This document shows, in pieces, positions 24,242 to 33,254 of a DNA stretch of 35,633 nt (the stretch's first letter is position 1; each line of letters begins with the position of its first letter). The stretch spans positions 1 to 35,633 of the forward strand of contig SVPR01000007.1 of NCBI GenBank assembly GCA_015065785.1. Direction: 5' to 3'. The notes beneath the pieces are model-generated. The model ran no database searches. It was not told the origin of the DNA and saw only the letters and a list, made by a program, of their open reading frames with translations. This stretch comes from Oscillospiraceae bacterium (GTDB lineage: Bacteria > Bacillota > Clostridia > Oscillospirales > Acutalibacteraceae). A program made the translations under genes and the position numbers.

Positions 24242-26080
24242 ATGAAAAAGACAACGAAAATCTTAGTAGCATTTATATTAACTTTAATTTTATTCATAAC
24301 TAATGCTAATGTTGCTTTTGCGGTAGAAATCGTTTCTCCCGGGGTAAAATTTGACTCTCCCGATTTTTATGATGCTGCAACCTCTACTCTTGATCTTTCA
24401 ACTTATTTTGACTTCGAAGAATTCAATAATTATATGGTTGAACAATTAAAAACTGTTAATGGTACATCTTCTACCCTTGCAACTATAAATATAAGTCAAT
24501 TTAATATACCTAAAAGCGACGCCATAAAAAAAGCCTTACAGGAACATATCTGGTATAATTCACCTGAACTTTTCAGAATCAGTTCTATGGGATTTGGTTA
24601 TTCCGGAAACAAATATACTTCTGTTCAATTCTATTCATATTACACAAAAGAAGAATATGCAGAAATGCATAGCCAGATGGTAAGCGAAGCAGAAAAGCTT
24701 TTGTCAGGAATTAAGGATAATCAAAATCTTACCGATGTTGAAAAAGCACTTCTTTTACACGACAGACTCGCTTTGCACTGTGAATATGACTATGACACAT
24801 ATTTATACGATTACAGTAATATGCCTCGTTCTTCTTATAATGCCTATGGTGTTTTTGTCTTGCGTGATGCGGTATGTATGGGTTATGCATTAGCCTACGA
24901 CTATCTTCTTGAACAGGTCGGAATCAAAAATCTTTACTGTTCTTCAGATACCCTTAACCACGCATGGAATATAGTTTACATTGATAACACACCTTACCAT
25001 GTAGATGTTACCTGGGATGACCCTGTATGGGATATGTACGGCAGAGTTTCACACGAAAATTTCTTGCGTTCAACACAAGGTATAAAGGACAGCGGGCACA
25101 CCGCAACTGACTTTTTCAGTTTTCCTGCTAACACAACCTATGACAATTATTATTGGCAAAACAGTGAAACTGCCTTCCAGCTTATAAATAACGATATATA
25201 TTATTTCAGCACAAGCTCAAAAGAGTTATGTAAACTAAACAACACAATCACCGGCGAAGCTTCTGTTCTGAAAACAGTCAATGACCGTTGGACTACTTCC
25301 GGTGGATTCTATAGCAACAGCTACACAAAGCTTTTAAGCGACAATTATTATCTTTACTACAACACCAAAGATACAGTTTACAGATACAACCCCGAAACAG
25401 ATGCTGAAAAAATAGCATTTTCTCCTGATGTAAAAAGCTTTGGTAATTACTATTGGATTTACGGAATGAATTATTCTGACTGTAAAATTACTTGTGAAGT
25501 TTACAGTTCGCCGAATTACAACGCAGATGTCAAAAAATCTTTTGTAGTTACAACTGATGTTCACGCACCATCTGAATGGATAACAGTAACAGAACCTACA
25601 ATGGAAGAAGATGGCGAAAAGCAACAAAAATGTCTTAACTGTTCGCAAATTATCGGTACAGAAACCATACCCCAAATATTAGTTTCTGCAACAGAAAATA
25701 CAGAAACAATAATAGAAGATGATATTATTTTTACAGGTAATAGCCTGTGTGAAGATATTGAGACTCTCGTAAATTTTTCTGACAGCGTAACTTATGAAAT
25801 TTCTGCAAGTCTTAAAACCTCCACAACCGAATTTTTAGGTACAGGTAGTGTAATTTCTATTTATGAAAATGGCGAAAAAGTAAGCGAATACACGGTTATT
25901 GTTGCCGGTGATTTAAACGGTGACAGTGTCTGCGATGTTTTAGATATTGCAAGTGCAGAGCTTTCTGTTACAAATAACAGAATTCCGTCAGCAGACGAAT
26001 GCTACGCTGCTAACGGAACTAAAAAAGATATCATTGACGAGTCATCATTTCAATTTGTGGTTAATACTGCTTTGTCATAA
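24242..26080 (+). CDS. Secreted transglutaminase-like protein with dockerin-like C-terminus
   Basis: 612 residues from ATG 24242 (AGGTGG 8 nt upstream); a GTG at 24230 lies before that site and is rejected. A signal peptide (1-27) ends NVAFA. The transglutaminase core carries C212, H240 and D255, the same residue numbers as in the paralogue at 2-2522. One Cys repeat follows (CLNC near residue 462, with H and IP motifs). The C-terminus has one dockerin type I-like calcium loop, GDLNGDSVCDVLDIASAE, followed by a degenerate second half (AANGTKKDIIDESSF) in which the calcium-binding Asp pattern is mostly lost. It is predicted to be secreted, and cohesin docking is doubtful. It is monocistronic and converges on the FliB-like gene with only 5 nt between stops and no terminator. 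Confidence 0.88.
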   Translation: MKKTTKILVAFILTLILFITNANVAFAVEIVSPGVKFDSPDFYDAATSTLDLSTYFDFEEFNNYMVEQLKTVNGTSSTLATINISQFNIPKSDAIKKALQEHIWYNSPELFRISSMGFGYSGNKYTSVQFYSYYTKEEYAEMHSQMVSEAEKLLSGIKDNQNLTDVEKALLLHDRLALHCEYDYDTYLYDYSNMPRSSYNAYGVFVLRDAVCMGYALAYDYLLEQVGIKNLYCSSDTLNHAWNIVYIDNTPYHVDVTWDDPVWDMYGRVSHENFLRSTQGIKDSGHTATDFFSFPANTTYDNYYWQNSETAFQLINNDIYYFSTSSKELCKLNNTITGEASVLKTVNDRWTTSGGFYSNSYTKLLSDNYYLYYNTKDTVYRYNPETDAEKIAFSPDVKSFGNYYWIYGMNYSDCKITCEVYSSPNYNADVKKSFVVTTDVHAPSEWITVTEPTMEEDGEKQQKCLNCSQIIGTETIPQILVSATENTETIIEDDIIFTGNSLCEDIETLVNFSDSVTYEISASLKTSTTEFLGTGSVISIYENGEKVSEYTVIVAGDLNGDSVCDVLDIASAELSVTNNRIPSADECYAANGTKKDIIDESSFQFVVNTALS

Positions 26081-26085
26081 AAGCC

Positions 26086-27090
26086 TCATTCTTCAAATGT
26101 TAATAAATCAACATTCAGGTCACTGTATTCAATTTGCTTTGACCATCTTTTAACATTTTCAATTCTGTCTTTTAAAGTGAGTTCTTTTGTTTCACAAAAT
26201 GTTTTTATATCGCAAAGCTTAATAAATCTCACTGCTGAAATGCAGAAATTGAAATATTCCATAAATCCTGCGTTATCACCATAAACACAGTTACTCAGAT
26301 GTCTGAATATTATGTAAGAAAGAATTTTAGAATATTTTTTATCGCCGTTTGTCGCTTCGTCAAACGGCTTTTCTTTTTCTGAATATTCACATATATTCTC
26401 CTGAAGCTCATTAAAATATGAAGTCCACTCTTTATTAATCGGCTCGGTTTGTTCATATCTTGCTAAAATAGTGCCATCACTGTCAAGTGTCACCTTTGCA
26501 TTAAGATTTTCTTCAACTATCTCAATAAGCCTTGCAATCTTTTCATTATATGGCAATTCGCCACTAAGAATATTAAACATTTTTTCTCTGATTTTATATA
26601 AAGCGATGTAACCCTCGTGAGTGCTTTCATCAAGATAAAAATTTATTCCGATTTCATTATCGTGTACTATTTCTGTTTTAAAACAAACTGCTTCATCATT
26701 TTCTAAAAGCAATCTGCAAACCTCTTCACAGCAAAGCCCTAAACCGCACTCAACTGATTCTGAAAAATCATTATAAAATCGAGGATGCTCTCTGCAAATT
26801 CCACAAAGTGCATTTTCACCGCAATTTATAATAATATCACAGAGCTTATCTTTATTTAAAAACGGGCAACGCTCATTTTCATCTAATTTAAAGCAGGTTT
26901 CATTATCTTCGTCTTTCATTAAATTCGCTCTTATCTTTTCGCCGAAATCGCCTTTTATATTTTTGTACTTTTCGCTTGTTTCTCTGTCTACAACAATCTC
27001 CCAGCCGACACAGCAGGAATCGTTACATTTATCGGCAATACATTTAAATTCCTTGTAAAATGATGGTCTTGTTACAACCAATTCACTCAC
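26086..27090 (-). CDS. FliB-like Cys-rich protein (flagellin lysine-N-methylase family)
   Basis: 334 residues from GTG 27090, chosen because it overlaps the trmO stop in a GTGA coupling and gives an N-terminus VTRPSFYKEF matching the family. A longer ATG at 27123 would start inside trmO. The N-terminal half is Cys-rich in the FliB pattern: CIADKCNDSCCVGWEI, CPFLNKDKLCDII, CGICREHPRFY and CGLGLCCEEVC. These probably bind an Fe-S or other metal centre. In Salmonella FliB methylates flagellin lysines, but no flagellar gene is in this window, so the substrate here is uncertain. It is the second gene of a trmO-fliB-like operon. Confidence 0.8.
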   Translation of the reverse strand: MSELVVTRPSFYKEFKCIADKCNDSCCVGWEIVVDRETSEKYKNIKGDFGEKIRANLMKDEDNETCFKLDENERCPFLNKDKLCDIIINCGENALCGICREHPRFYNDFSESVECGLGLCCEEVCRLLLENDEAVCFKTEIVHDNEIGINFYLDESTHEGYIALYKIREKMFNILSGELPYNEKIARLIEIVEENLNAKVTLDSDGTILARYEQTEPINKEWTSYFNELQENICEYSEKEKPFDEATNGDKKYSKILSYIIFRHLSNCVYGDNAGFMEYFNFCISAVRFIKLCDIKTFCETKELTLKDRIENVKRWSKQIEYSDLNVDLLTFEE

Positions 27091-27761
27091 CCTATTCCAA
27101 TAATTAAAATTCCACTTTCGCAATACTTGAATTTCACTTCTGAATTTTTATATGACAATCCGTAAACTCTTTCTTCATCGTTCTGATACGCTGGTCTTGG
27201 ATTGAGAGATAAAATCTCTTTTATCTCTTCAAGCTCTTCTGCAGGCACTACAGCCTCCGCTTCCTTTAAAATAGTTACATTCAAAAAATCATTTTTGTAT
27301 TCTTCAGAAAATCCACCCTTTGCAGTTGGAATTGAATCAGCATAAGGCAAATACGGCTTTATATCAAATATGGGTGTCGCATTAACTAAATCGGCACCGC
27401 TTACTACAAGAATTTTTCCGTCTTTACTATTTTTTATTTCTTCAAGCCTTACTACCGAAAGCCCCAGTGAGTTAGGTCTGTAAGGTGAACGGGTTGCAAA
27501 AACGCCAACTCTTTTGTTGCCGCCGAGCTTAGGTGGTCTTACTGTTGCTGACCATTTCTCATTATTTTCCGAAAACCCCCATATAAGCCATAAATGAGAA
27601 TACTGTTCAATATCTCTTATTAAGTTTTCATCTCTGAACTCTTTTTCAAAAACAATTTCAGATTTTACATCAGGTGCCAAGCCACTCTGACGCGGTACTC
27701 CGAATTTTTCATTATATCCGTTTTTTATTTTTGCGACAGGCTTTATTAAAAAATCAGGCAT
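27087..27761 (-). CDS. trmO: tRNA (N6-threonylcarbamoyladenosine37-N6)-methyltransferase TrmO
   Basis: 224 residues from ATG 27761 (GGATG upstream); an in-frame ATG at 27803 lies before it and adds a non-conserved stretch. It is a TsaA/YaeB beta-barrel SAM-dependent methyltransferase with GVPRQSGLAP, YSHLWLIWGF, GVFATRSPYRPNSLGLS and FDIKPYLPYAD, all family landmarks. The C-terminal domain (about 160-224) has LNPRPAYQND and the YGLSYKN strand. It N6-methylates t6A at position 37 of threonine tRNAs and related tRNAs. It is co-transcribed with the FliB-like gene. Confidence 0.93.
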   Translation of the reverse strand: MPDFLIKPVAKIKNGYNEKFGVPRQSGLAPDVKSEIVFEKEFRDENLIRDIEQYSHLWLIWGFSENNEKWSATVRPPKLGGNKRVGVFATRSPYRPNSLGLSVVRLEEIKNSKDGKILVVSGADLVNATPIFDIKPYLPYADSIPTAKGGFSEEYKNDFLNVTILKEAEAVVPAEELEEIKEILSLNPRPAYQNDEERVYGLSYKNSEVKFKYCESGILIIGIG

Positions 27762-27791
27762 TTTTTCACATCCGTTGTTTTTATCTATTTC

Positions 27792-27820
27792 TTTATAGCA
27801 CAAAACCGCTTTTTAGTCAA
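27792..27820 (-). promoter_or_regulatory. Promoter of the trmO operon
   Basis: On the minus strand, TTGACT (27815-27820), 17-nt spacer ending TGTGC, and TATAAA (27792-27797). Confidence 0.7.
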
Positions 27821-27948
27821 TTTCTTTAAAATTCTACAAAAAACGCACTTTTTCAGGTTAAATTGTTAATTTTTCTTAAATATTTTTCCAATATACTGTT
27901 GCTTTTTTATATACTTTTATAGTACAATACTATAAATAGATTAAATTG

Positions 27949-27983
27949 GGTTAGTACCGTTATATTTTTTCTGGCACTAAACC
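27949..27983 (+). other. Leader hairpin upstream of the diguanylate cyclase gene
   Basis: GGTTAGTACC pairs imperfectly with GGCACTAAACC around a T-rich loop, ending 5 nt before GGAGG. There is no T run, so this is not a terminator. It may affect translation or stability. A weak promoter candidate (TTGCTT 27899-27904, TACAAT 27923-27928, 18-nt spacer) lies upstream. Confidence 0.45.
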
Positions 27984-27999
27984 AAAATGGAGGAAAATA

Positions 28000-29142
28000 A
28001 TGTTAAGTAAGTTAAAAAATTACATTGTATCAACTTTTATTTATGCAGGCATTACACCGGAAGAATATGATTCCATAAGACCTGCAAGAGAAGAGAAAAA
28101 CAAAGGCATTCTTTTTGTCACATCAGGACTTGGAACCTTGGTTTTCTTTGCCTTGTTTGTAGTTTCACTTTTTGAAGCTTCATACAGTCACAATACACTT
28201 TTATATGGCTCACTTTTCATTTGCGAATTGTTAGTTTTACTTTTCGCATGGTTTTTCCTGAAGAAGAAGCCTGACTTAATCACTCCGATAACCTATTTAT
28301 CAATATTTGCAATTTTTGCTTATGCAATTATTCTTGGTACATTTAACAGCCCAACAATTACCAGTACTACATTCTGTGTATTTTTAATTGCTATTCCAAT
28401 GATAATAATTGACAGACCCTGGCGTCTTATAACATTTAATGCAGTTCAGGTTATAATTTTCTGTCTTTGCAGTAATTATGTTAAAGAGTGGGAAATTGCT
28501 TCAGTTGACATTTTAAATGCTGCAAGCTTTTACTTCTTAGGTGCTGTGCTTAACACTTATATGATTAAAACAAAGGCTAAAGAGCTTACCTTAAGAAGAT
28601 ATATTGAACACGACAGAGACACTGACCCGCTTACTCTTCTTTACACAAAAGCTGCTGTAGGCAGAGAAATTTCGAAACACATTAACAACGGCGGTACTGG
28701 TGTACTTATGTTCGTTGACCTTGACAATTTCAAAAAAATTAACGATACTTACGGCCACGCATTTGGTGACGATGTTCTCCACGAATTTGGTGATTGCATC
28801 CGCCGTATTTTCCGTCACACCGATATTTTAGGTCGTTTTGGCGGTGACGAATTCATTATTTTCTTACCTCATCCTATTGAAGATGAAATTGTTTCAACTC
28901 GTGCTCAGGATCTTTTAGATCTTATGCAGGAGAATATTAAAATTGAAGATGAATCAATTGATTTCCATGCAAGTATCGGTATTGCTAAATGCCCTGAAAA
29001 CGGCGCAACCTACGAAGCCGTTATGGAAAAGGCTGACCAGGCACTTTATTATTCAAAGAAAAATGGTAAAAATATGTATAAATATTATGATGAGCTTCCT
29101 GAGGATTATTTAAAATCTCTGGAAGAACAGGCAAATAACTAA
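28000..29142 (+). CDS. Membrane-bound GGDEF diguanylate cyclase
   Basis: 380 residues. About six transmembrane segments lie between residues 38 and 190, including LFVTSGLGTLVFFALFVVSL, LITPITYLSIFAIFAYAIIL and LIAIPMIIIDRP. The cytoplasmic GGDEF domain (about 205-370) has an intact GGDEF active site at 281-285, preceded by the product-inhibition site RHTD (272-275) at the usual 5-residue spacing. The substrate-side motif FVDLDNFKKINDTYGH is present. It makes cyclic di-GMP from two GTP and is likely feedback-inhibited through the I-site. The input ligand of the membrane domain is unknown. It heads an operon with ppa and a hybrid histidine kinase; the start has GGAGG 6 nt upstream. Confidence 0.92.
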   Translation: MLSKLKNYIVSTFIYAGITPEEYDSIRPAREEKNKGILFVTSGLGTLVFFALFVVSLFEASYSHNTLLYGSLFICELLVLLFAWFFLKKKPDLITPITYLSIFAIFAYAIILGTFNSPTITSTTFCVFLIAIPMIIIDRPWRLITFNAVQVIIFCLCSNYVKEWEIASVDILNAASFYFLGAVLNTYMIKTKAKELTLRRYIEHDRDTDPLTLLYTKAAVGREISKHINNGGTGVLMFVDLDNFKKINDTYGHAFGDDVLHEFGDCIRRIFRHTDILGRFGGDEFIIFLPHPIEDEIVSTRAQDLLDLMQENIKIEDESIDFHASIGIAKCPENGATYEAVMEKADQALYYSKKNGKNMYKYYDELPEDYLKSLEEQANN

Positions 29143-29168
29143 TTTTATTTTAATCAGAGGCGATTTTT

Positions 29169-29705
29169 TTGAACATCTGGCACGACATTAACCCCGAAAG
29201 AATTTCCCGCTCATCTTATGCGGCAGTTATAGAAATAAGCAAAGGCAGTAAAATGAAGTATGAGCTTGATAAGGAAACAGGTCTTTTAAGGCTTGACCGT
29301 GTTCTTTACACTTCAACACACTACCCTGCTAACTATGGCTTTATTCCCAGAACTTATGCTAAGGATAATGACCCGTTAGATGTTCTCGTGCTCTGCTCTG
29401 AGCAAATTCAACCAATGTCTATAGTTGAATGCTACCCTATAGGTGTTATTTCTATGCTCGACAACGGTGCTGCTGATGATAAAATAATCTCCATTCCATT
29501 TAACGACCCTACTTATAACACATATAAGGATATCAGTCAGCTCCCTGCTCATGTTTTTGATGAAATGAAGCACTTCTTTTCTGTTTATAAAACACTTGAA
29601 GAAAAAGAAACTGCAATTGATGAAGTGAAAGGTGTTTTAGATGCAGTTTCAATTATAGAAGAGGCTATTATTGCATATTCAGAAAAATTTCCTAATAGTA
29701 ATTAA
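29169..29705 (+). CDS. ppa: Family I inorganic pyrophosphatase
   Basis: 178 residues starting at TTG 29169, with AGAGG about 9 nt upstream and no better ATG before the conserved part. The signature DNDPLD (D-x-D-P-x-D, metal-binding aspartates) is intact, preceded by YPANYGFIP and followed by the GVISMLDNGAADDKII strand. It hydrolyses PPi to phosphate in the cytoplasm. It sits 26 nt after the diguanylate cyclase gene, whose reaction releases two PPi, and 32 nt before the kinase gene, so co-transcription is likely. Confidence 0.93.
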   Translation: MNIWHDINPERISRSSYAAVIEISKGSKMKYELDKETGLLRLDRVLYTSTHYPANYGFIPRTYAKDNDPLDVLVLCSEQIQPMSIVECYPIGVISMLDNGAADDKIISIPFNDPTYNTYKDISQLPAHVFDEMKHFFSVYKTLEEKETAIDEVKGVLDAVSIIEEAIIAYSEKFPNSN

Positions 29706-29737
29706 AGTATTAAGTTATAATAAAAGTGAGCGATTTT

Positions 29738-32143
29738 ATGGCAACTGCAAATTTTGAAAACGGAATGTATATTGTCGGTACTGATTACCGCATTCGTTAC
29801 GCTAATGAAACTTTAAAAAACTTTTTCCCTAAGGTTGTGGAAGGTACTATCTGCTACAAAGCTATTGCAGACAGAGATACGCCTTGCACATTCTGCCCTA
29901 TTGCCAATAATCTCGAAAAAGGAAAATTATTATTCAATTCACCTAACTTCAGCCGTTATGGTGCTGCTTTTACTAATATTGATACACCTGAATTCAAGAA
30001 CTGTTACTCTGTTATGATTCAGGAAATTGCATCTCCTAATGTAGTATCTAAATTAGATAACGATGAAATGCAGGCATTCTTACTTCAGCAAAAAGAATTA
30101 AAAAACAGAAACGAAATCATACAGACACTTTCTGAAGAGTATTCTTCAATTTATTTCATTTATGAAGAAAATGGCGTTTTCAAATGCACAAAAAATTATG
30201 ATGAATCCACATCTAACTCTTTTTCTACTGCTGATATAGCTTTAAGCAGCTATGATGCCATTTTTAACACTTTTGCTATACAGCATGTACATCCTGATGA
30301 CAAAAAGCTTTTCCTTGAAGGAATAAAGCTGGATAAAATAATAGCAACCGTTCTCCGCCAGAATATGCCTTATGACTTAAATTACCGCGAAATTGAAAGC
30401 GATAATAAGGTTAAGCATATGCAAATCAGATTTATCCCTGTTAAAACCAACGAGGCCCCTAAGGTTATTGTTGCTTTCCGTTGCATTGACAACATAGTTG
30501 AACAAGAGCTTAACCAACGCAAAAAAATTACAAAAGCATTAGATGACGCACAACAGCGTTTGAGAGTTATTGAAGGTCTTTGCACAGAATATGAAACCCT
30601 TTATTATGTAGATGCAAGAAGAGATGTTGGTATTCCTTATGTTTTAACAGATAAGCTTCCGGAAGAATTCAGAACTAATTTTATGCTTCAGGAAATGCCT
30701 TATACAAAGCTTTTCTATGAATATATTGACAGCATTGTAGCACCAAATCAGCGCGAATATCTTAAATCACAGACTGATTTGAAGCTCGTTACTGAAAAGC
30801 TTAAAGAAAATAACTTGTACCGCATAAATTATGAGGTTCCTTATGAGGGTAAAATGCTCCACTTCCAGATATTTATTGCACGAGTTGGTGAGCCTCACGA
30901 ACAAATCTGGGCTTTCAGAAGTATCGAAGAAACCGTTGAAGAGCAAATCAAGCAGCATAGAATCTTAGTTGACGCTCTCAACGAAGCAAAAAAAGCCGAG
31001 CAAGCTAAATCGAACTTCCTTTTCAATATGTCGCACGATATCCGTACACCTATGAATGCAATTTTAGGCTTTAATACAATTGCAGAAAAGAATATTGAAA
31101 ACAAAGAAATTGCACGAGACGCCCTGAAAAAAGCTAAAAACTCAGGCGAGCATATGCTCAACATCATTAACAATGTGCTTGATATGGCACGAATCGGCAG
31201 TGGTAAGCTTGAGCTTAATCGTGAAGTCGTAAACTTCTCAGAATTAGTTGAAAAACTAAAAGAAATGTTTATTCACGATATGGCTCAGAAAGACATAAAC
31301 TTCAATGCAAACTTTACTATAAATACACCAATGATTTATAGTGACTCTCTCAGAATTTCTCAGATTATTATAAATCTTCTGAGCAACGCTTTAAAGTTCA
31401 CTAATCCCGGTGGTACTATTACATTCCAGGTATCAGAGTTAAAGTCGCCTGACGACAATAAGGCATATTTCCAGGTAAGAATTGAAGATACCGGTATTGG
31501 TATGAGCGAGACTTTCCAGAAGCATCTCTTTAATGCCTTTGAGCGTGAATATAACACTACACAAAGCGGTGTTCAGGGTACAGGCTTAGGTCTTGCCATT
31601 ACTAAGAACCTTGTAAATCTCTTAGGTGGCTCTCTTACATATAACAGTATGGTTGGTGTCGGCACAGAGTTCACATTTACATTTAAAGCAGACAAGGCAG
31701 GCAATGCAGAAGTGAAGTCACAGGAAACAATTACATTGCTTCCTGAATTAAAGGGCAAGAGAATTCTCGTTGTTGAAGATAATATGATTAACCGTGAAAT
31801 TGCCCGTGAGCTTTTAGAGGACGAGGGCTTTATTATTGAAGAAGCCGAAGATGGTACTATTGCTGTCAAGATGCTCGAAAGCAAAGAAAAAGGCTATTAT
31901 GAATTTGTACTTATGGATGTTCAGATGCCTATTATGAACGGTTACACTGCAACAAGAAAAATCCGTGGCTCAGATAATGTAGATATTGCTGATATTCCAA
32001 TTATTGCAATGACTGCCAACGCATTCAGTGAGGATAGAAAAAATGCCTTTGATGCAGGAATGAACGAGCATGTTGCTAAACCGCTTGACCTTGATATTCT
32101 TATCCAGGTACTTAATAAGGTTTACAAAGATACTCATAAATAA
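29738..32143 (+). CDS. Soluble hybrid sensor histidine kinase with Cys-containing PAS domain
   Basis: 801 residues from ATG 29738; GTG 29726 has no ribosome binding site, whereas GTGAG precedes 29738. There are no transmembrane segments. The N-terminal PAS-like domain (about 1-100) has the Cys set CYKAIADRDTPCTFCP, a pattern seen in PAS domains that may bind metal or sense redox. Two further PAS-like modules span about 110-260 and 275-410. HisKA has H433 in MSHDIRTPMN. The ATPase has NLLSNALKFT, DTGIGM and GTGLGLAI. The C-terminal receiver (about 675-798) has D727 in VLMDVQMPIMNGYT and a conserved Lys in HVAKPLD. It is a phosphorelay protein without an adjacent HPt or output gene. Confidence 0.92.
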   Translation: MATANFENGMYIVGTDYRIRYANETLKNFFPKVVEGTICYKAIADRDTPCTFCPIANNLEKGKLLFNSPNFSRYGAAFTNIDTPEFKNCYSVMIQEIASPNVVSKLDNDEMQAFLLQQKELKNRNEIIQTLSEEYSSIYFIYEENGVFKCTKNYDESTSNSFSTADIALSSYDAIFNTFAIQHVHPDDKKLFLEGIKLDKIIATVLRQNMPYDLNYREIESDNKVKHMQIRFIPVKTNEAPKVIVAFRCIDNIVEQELNQRKKITKALDDAQQRLRVIEGLCTEYETLYYVDARRDVGIPYVLTDKLPEEFRTNFMLQEMPYTKLFYEYIDSIVAPNQREYLKSQTDLKLVTEKLKENNLYRINYEVPYEGKMLHFQIFIARVGEPHEQIWAFRSIEETVEEQIKQHRILVDALNEAKKAEQAKSNFLFNMSHDIRTPMNAILGFNTIAEKNIENKEIARDALKKAKNSGEHMLNIINNVLDMARIGSGKLELNREVVNFSELVEKLKEMFIHDMAQKDINFNANFTINTPMIYSDSLRISQIIINLLSNALKFTNPGGTITFQVSELKSPDDNKAYFQVRIEDTGIGMSETFQKHLFNAFEREYNTTQSGVQGTGLGLAITKNLVNLLGGSLTYNSMVGVGTEFTFTFKADKAGNAEVKSQETITLLPELKGKRILVVEDNMINREIARELLEDEGFIIEEAEDGTIAVKMLESKEKGYYEFVLMDVQMPIMNGYTATRKIRGSDNVDIADIPIIAMTANAFSEDRKNAFDAGMNEHVAKPLDLDILIQVLNKVYKDTHK

Positions 32144-32150
32144 AATTTGA

Positions 32151-32183
32151 AACAGAAGCTTTTTTAGGAAGCTTCTGTTTTTT
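32151..32183 (+). terminator. Intrinsic terminator after the hybrid kinase
   Basis: AACAGAAGCTT and AAGCTTCTGTT form a perfect 11-bp stem with a 7-nt loop and a T run, just after the stop codon at 32143. Confidence 0.92.
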
Positions 32184-32226
32184 ATATTTTTCGCTTCTCT
32201 GGTTAAAATAATCAAGAGGTGAAATT

Positions 32227-33243
32227 ATGCCCAAAAGAATTGGAAGATATACTATTTATTTACAAAACAGACCCAGCATTACAGGTAACGCCGCTGTCGT
32301 CGGAAAAAAGGAGGGCGAAGGTCCGCTCTCTCAGGAATTCGACAAAATTCACGATGATGAATTTTTAGGTAAGGAAACCTTTGAAAAAGCGGAAAGCGAG
32401 TTAGTAAAAGACGCTGTAACAAGAGCGTTATCTAAGGCAGATGAAACACCCGAAGATATTGACTGTTGCTTTTCGGGCGACCTTTTAAATCAATGCATCG
32501 GCTCATCATTCGGACTCAGAGAATTCGGAATGCCGTTTTCGGGACTTTATGGTGCTTGCTCTACTATGGCTTTATCTTTAGCACTTTCTGCCACACTTAT
32601 AGATTCAGGCGCATTAGAAAGTGCCGTTGCATCTACCTCCTCACACTTTTGCTCAGCAGAACGACAATACAGAAACCCGCTTGAATATGGTGGTCAACGC
32701 CCTCCCGCTGCTCAATGGACTGTTACAGGTGCAGGTGCCGCCGTTTTAAAAAATTCCGTGCCTGATAACCCACGGGTTAATGCTGTTATTTTCGGGAAAA
32801 TCCGTGATTTAGGAATAACCGATACTAACAATATGGGTGCAGCAATGGCACCCGCAGCCGCTGAAACAATCAGTGCATTTTTAAATGATACTCACACAGT
32901 ACCATCTGATTTTGATTTGATTTTAACGGGTGATTTAGGAAAAGTCGGTAGCGATATTTTAAAGGAATTGCTTATTAAAGAAAACAATATTGACATCAGC
33001 AAGGTACACAATGATTGCGGAACTATGATTTATGATTTGGACACTCAGGATGTTCATTCCGGCGGTTCGGGTTGCGGCTGCAGTGCAAGTGTTCTTTGTT
33101 CTTACATCATAAACAAATTAAGAAAAAAAGAGCTTAAACGAGTATTGTTTGTTGGTACAGGCGCACTTCTCTCCCCCACTTCATCATTACAGGGCGAAAG
33201 CGTTCCCGGAATTGCGCACGGTGTGTTATTGACATCAGATTAG
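32227..33243 (+). CDS. spoVAD: Stage V sporulation protein AD
   Basis: 338 residues with the thiolase-like fold of SpoVAD: GRYTIYLQNRP start, GDLLNQCIGSSFGLRE, GLYGACSTMALSLALSA, PPAAQWTVTGAGAAVL and the HSGGSGCGCSA segment. SpoVAD is the dipicolinic-acid-binding subunit of the SpoVA channel that loads Ca-DPA into the forespore. spoVAC and spoVAE, usually adjacent, are not next to it here; instead a 47-residue ORF follows directly. The AGAGG ribosome site is about 5 nt before ATG 32227. It indicates a spore-forming organism. Confidence 0.95.
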   Translation: MPKRIGRYTIYLQNRPSITGNAAVVGKKEGEGPLSQEFDKIHDDEFLGKETFEKAESELVKDAVTRALSKADETPEDIDCCFSGDLLNQCIGSSFGLREFGMPFSGLYGACSTMALSLALSATLIDSGALESAVASTSSHFCSAERQYRNPLEYGGQRPPAAQWTVTGAGAAVLKNSVPDNPRVNAVIFGKIRDLGITDTNNMGAAMAPAAAETISAFLNDTHTVPSDFDLILTGDLGKVGSDILKELLIKENNIDISKVHNDCGTMIYDLDTQDVHSGGSGCGCSASVLCSYIINKLRKKELKRVLFVGTGALLSPTSSLQGESVPGIAHGVLLTSD

Positions 33244-33254
33244 GAGTTTAAAAA

